DNA of 64,000 bases from Nonomuraea turcica. GTDB lineage: Bacteria > Actinomycetota > Actinomycetes > Streptosporangiales > Streptosporangiaceae. The translations under genes were made by a program, and so were the position numbers. Location: assembly GCF_030718205.1 (NCBI RefSeq), contig NZ_JAUZQF010000001.1:930001-994000 (forward strand), in the 5' to 3' direction. Every line of letters starts with the position of its first letter. Positions within the stretch are counted from its first letter, which is position 1. Below the pieces are notes generated by a model. That model had not been told where the DNA came from, ran no database searches, and saw only the letters and a program-made list of their open reading frames with translations. Of this stretch, positions 62,684-64,000 are shown piece after piece.

Positions 62684-62709
62684 GGGTCGGAGGCCGCCGC
62701 CTCCGACCC
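62684..62709. promoter_or_regulatory. Perfect palindrome between ABC exporter and kinase genes
   Basis: GGGTCGGAGGC-CGCC-GCCTCCGACCC (11-4-11). It fits an operator for a two-component response regulator controlling both divergent units, or a divergent terminator. Confidence 0.5.
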
Positions 62710-62739
62710 GGGGAGGATGCCCTCGGGCGGGGCGGTACG

Positions 62740-62745
62740 TAAAGT
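62740..62745 (+). promoter_or_regulatory. -10 element of leaderless kinase gene
   Basis: TAAAGT, 6 bases before the ATG at 62752. Confidence 0.5.
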
Positions 62746-62751
62746 GACCGC

Positions 62752-63891
62752 ATGGATGGCCTCCGTCCGCTGCTGGCCTCGCGCGTACGCCGCCGTCATC
62801 TGGTCGTGTTCGACATGGCACTGGGCGTCCTGATCGGCCTGGTCGCGCTGGAACGGGTGGCCCTGCCGCCGTACGGCTGGCTGTTCGGCGTCGCCCTGGG
62901 ACTCGCAGCTGGGCTGCGGCGGCTCTGGCCGCTGCCCACGCTCGCCGTAGTGCTGGCTCTCGCGGCCGTCGGGGTGCAGGCCGGCGCGCTGATCAACCCG
63001 TGGCTGGTGTGGGCGTTCGTGCTCTACACGGTCGGGCTGGCGACCTCGGGCCTGCCGGCCTACCTCGGCCTCGCGGCCGGCCTGGCCGGCGTCGCCGCCC
63101 TGGTACCGCTGACGCACGAGCCCAACCTGGTGGGCAGCGTCGGGCTGATCGGGCTGAGCTGGCTGACCATGGCCGCCGCCTGGCTGCTCGGCCTGACCGT
63201 ACGGGAGCGGCGGACCGGCGCGGCCAGGGTCGCCGAGCAGCAGGCCCGCCTCGCCGTGGCCGAGGAGCGGGTCCGCATCGCCCGGGAACTACACGACATC
63301 GTCGCGCACAGCCTCAGCCTGATCGCCATGCGGTCCGGCGTCGCGGTGCACGTGGCCGGGGAACGCCCCGGAGAGGCGGTCAAGGCGCTGGAGGTGATCC
63401 AGGAGACCAGCCGCGGCGCGCTCGACGAGATGCGCCGCATGGTGGGCGTCCTGCGCTCCGCCGGCGTCGGCGTCGGCGACCCGGAGGACTCCCCGCTCAC
63501 CCCCGTGCCGGGACTGGTCGGTTTGGAGACCCTGGCCGGCCGGGCGCGAGAGGCGGGCGTGCGGGTCACCATTAACGTAGACGGCGGGCACGACCTGCCC
63601 CGTGGCGTGGAGAGCACGGTCTTCCGCATCGTGCAGGAGTCCCTCACTAACGTGATCAAGCACGCGGGGGATCGGGTGTCCTGCGCGGTCTCGGTCGCGG
63701 TGACCCCCACGGAGGTCCTGGTCGAGGTGATCGACGACGGGAAAGCCGGTAGGGTCCCCTCCACCCAGGTGGGCGGGCACGGCCTCATCGGCATGCGGGA
63801 GCGGGCCCTGCTCCAGGGCGGGGAGTTCACCGCCGGCCCGCGGGAACAGGGCGGATTCCGGGTCGCGGCCAGGCTGCCGTACCGCCGGTGA
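62752..63891 (+). CDS. NarL-type sensor histidine kinase
   Basis: This 379-residue kinase has four to five N-terminal membrane segments (residues 20-150), a HisKA_3 domain with the phospho-His motif ARELHDIVAHSLSLIAM and a HATPase with DDGKAGRVPS and GGHGLIGMRERA. It pairs with the LuxR-type regulator that begins at 63908. Confidence 0.9.
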   Translation: MDGLRPLLASRVRRRHLVVFDMALGVLIGLVALERVALPPYGWLFGVALGLAAGLRRLWPLPTLAVVLALAAVGVQAGALINPWLVWAFVLYTVGLATSGLPAYLGLAAGLAGVAALVPLTHEPNLVGSVGLIGLSWLTMAAAWLLGLTVRERRTGAARVAEQQARLAVAEERVRIARELHDIVAHSLSLIAMRSGVAVHVAGERPGEAVKALEVIQETSRGALDEMRRMVGVLRSAGVGVGDPEDSPLTPVPGLVGLETLAGRAREAGVRVTINVDGGHDLPRGVESTVFRIVQESLTNVIKHAGDRVSCAVSVAVTPTEVLVEVIDDGKAGRVPSTQVGGHGLIGMRERALLQGGEFTAGPREQGGFRVAARLPYRR

Positions 63892-63907
63892 CAAGGGACG
63901 GAGGCTC

Positions 63908-64000
63908 ATGACCGAGGGCATCAAAGTGCTCATCGCCGACGACCAGGTGCTGCTCCGCGGCAGTTTGCGCCTGCTGCTCGAATCGGCGCCCGACATCGAG
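63908..64000 (+). CDS. NarL/LuxR-type response regulator, N-terminus (cut by window end)
   Basis: The first 31 residues read MTEGIKVLIADDQVLLRGSL..., with the acidic pair of a receiver domain (Asp11, Asp12 region). The start ATG follows GGAGG by 4 bases. Confidence 0.85.
   Translation, partial: MTEGIKVLIADDQVLLRGSLRLLLESAPDIE

Noticed and set aside
1..64000. CRISPR arrays, rRNA operons and intact insertion sequences
   Set aside because: No regularly spaced repeats, rRNA signature or complete IS with inverted ends was seen; only one tRNA and one ISL3 remnant.

Overview
The window is high-GC chromosomal DNA from a mycothiol-producing, F420-using actinomycete. The evidence is mshA, an F420-type PPOX protein and an LLM oxidoreductase, the MurT/GatD pair, CarD, SenX3/RegX3, and start codons dominated by ATG and GTG with many leaderless promoters (TANNNT 6-8 bases before the start codon). 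Gene content and synteny fit Streptosporangiales, for example Nonomuraea; that genus-level guess is inference.

Layout. 1-3330: the end of a HerA-like ATPase gene, then murT-gatD (peptidoglycan D-Glu amidation). 3400-6600 is a decayed accessory patch: an antitoxin-like gene beside a broken RelE-type toxin, a regulator remnant, a cupin/VOC pair divergent from a TetR gene with visible operators, and a second, frameshifted TetR. 6720-9820: an ArsR-SRPBCC fusion with two operators, a PaiB-like protein and an amidohydrolase. 9826-24447 is the most distinctive block: a PucR-family regulator divergent from a ten-gene, tightly overlapping operon (DUF917, hydantoinase/oxoprolinase, a five-gene Dpp/Opp-type ABC importer, a serine beta-lactamase-fold hydrolase, an S9 peptidase and a D-aminoacylase-like amidohydrolase). 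It looks like a peptide import and processing system aimed at cyclic or D-residue substrates.

24441-46321 is mostly core genome: DsrE-like, nitrobindin-like and DUF2470 proteins, a Fur regulator, YgfZ, Dtd, an asparaginase, a DUF2207 membrane protein, a monooxygenase with a GntR-TetR fusion regulator, the XRE/HbhA-like/DUF2516 trio (same order as Rv0474-Rv0476), an M56/BlaI pair, a macrodomain protein, mshA-YbjN-gpmA, phoU divergent from senX3-regX3, an LpqE-like lipoprotein divergent from carD, and ispF directly after carD with no ispD. 46500-53533 holds two GlsB membrane proteins, a repeat-rich DUF2637 protein, cysS, an ECF sigma factor and rlmB.

53554-60624 is a second accessory patch. 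It has tRNA-Thr with an N-terminally truncated tyrosine integrase, an orphan gene, a deleted SARP-type regulator, an S26 peptidase-like remnant, DCC/HTTM genes, an ISL3-type transposase remnant and an AadA-like gene broken by a 39-bp duplication and a C7 tract. The window ends with an ABC exporter pair divergent from a NarL-type histidine kinase and the first codons of its response regulator.

Coordinates and frames come from reading the sequence and supplied translations; family names come from recognised motifs and synteny, not from database searches.
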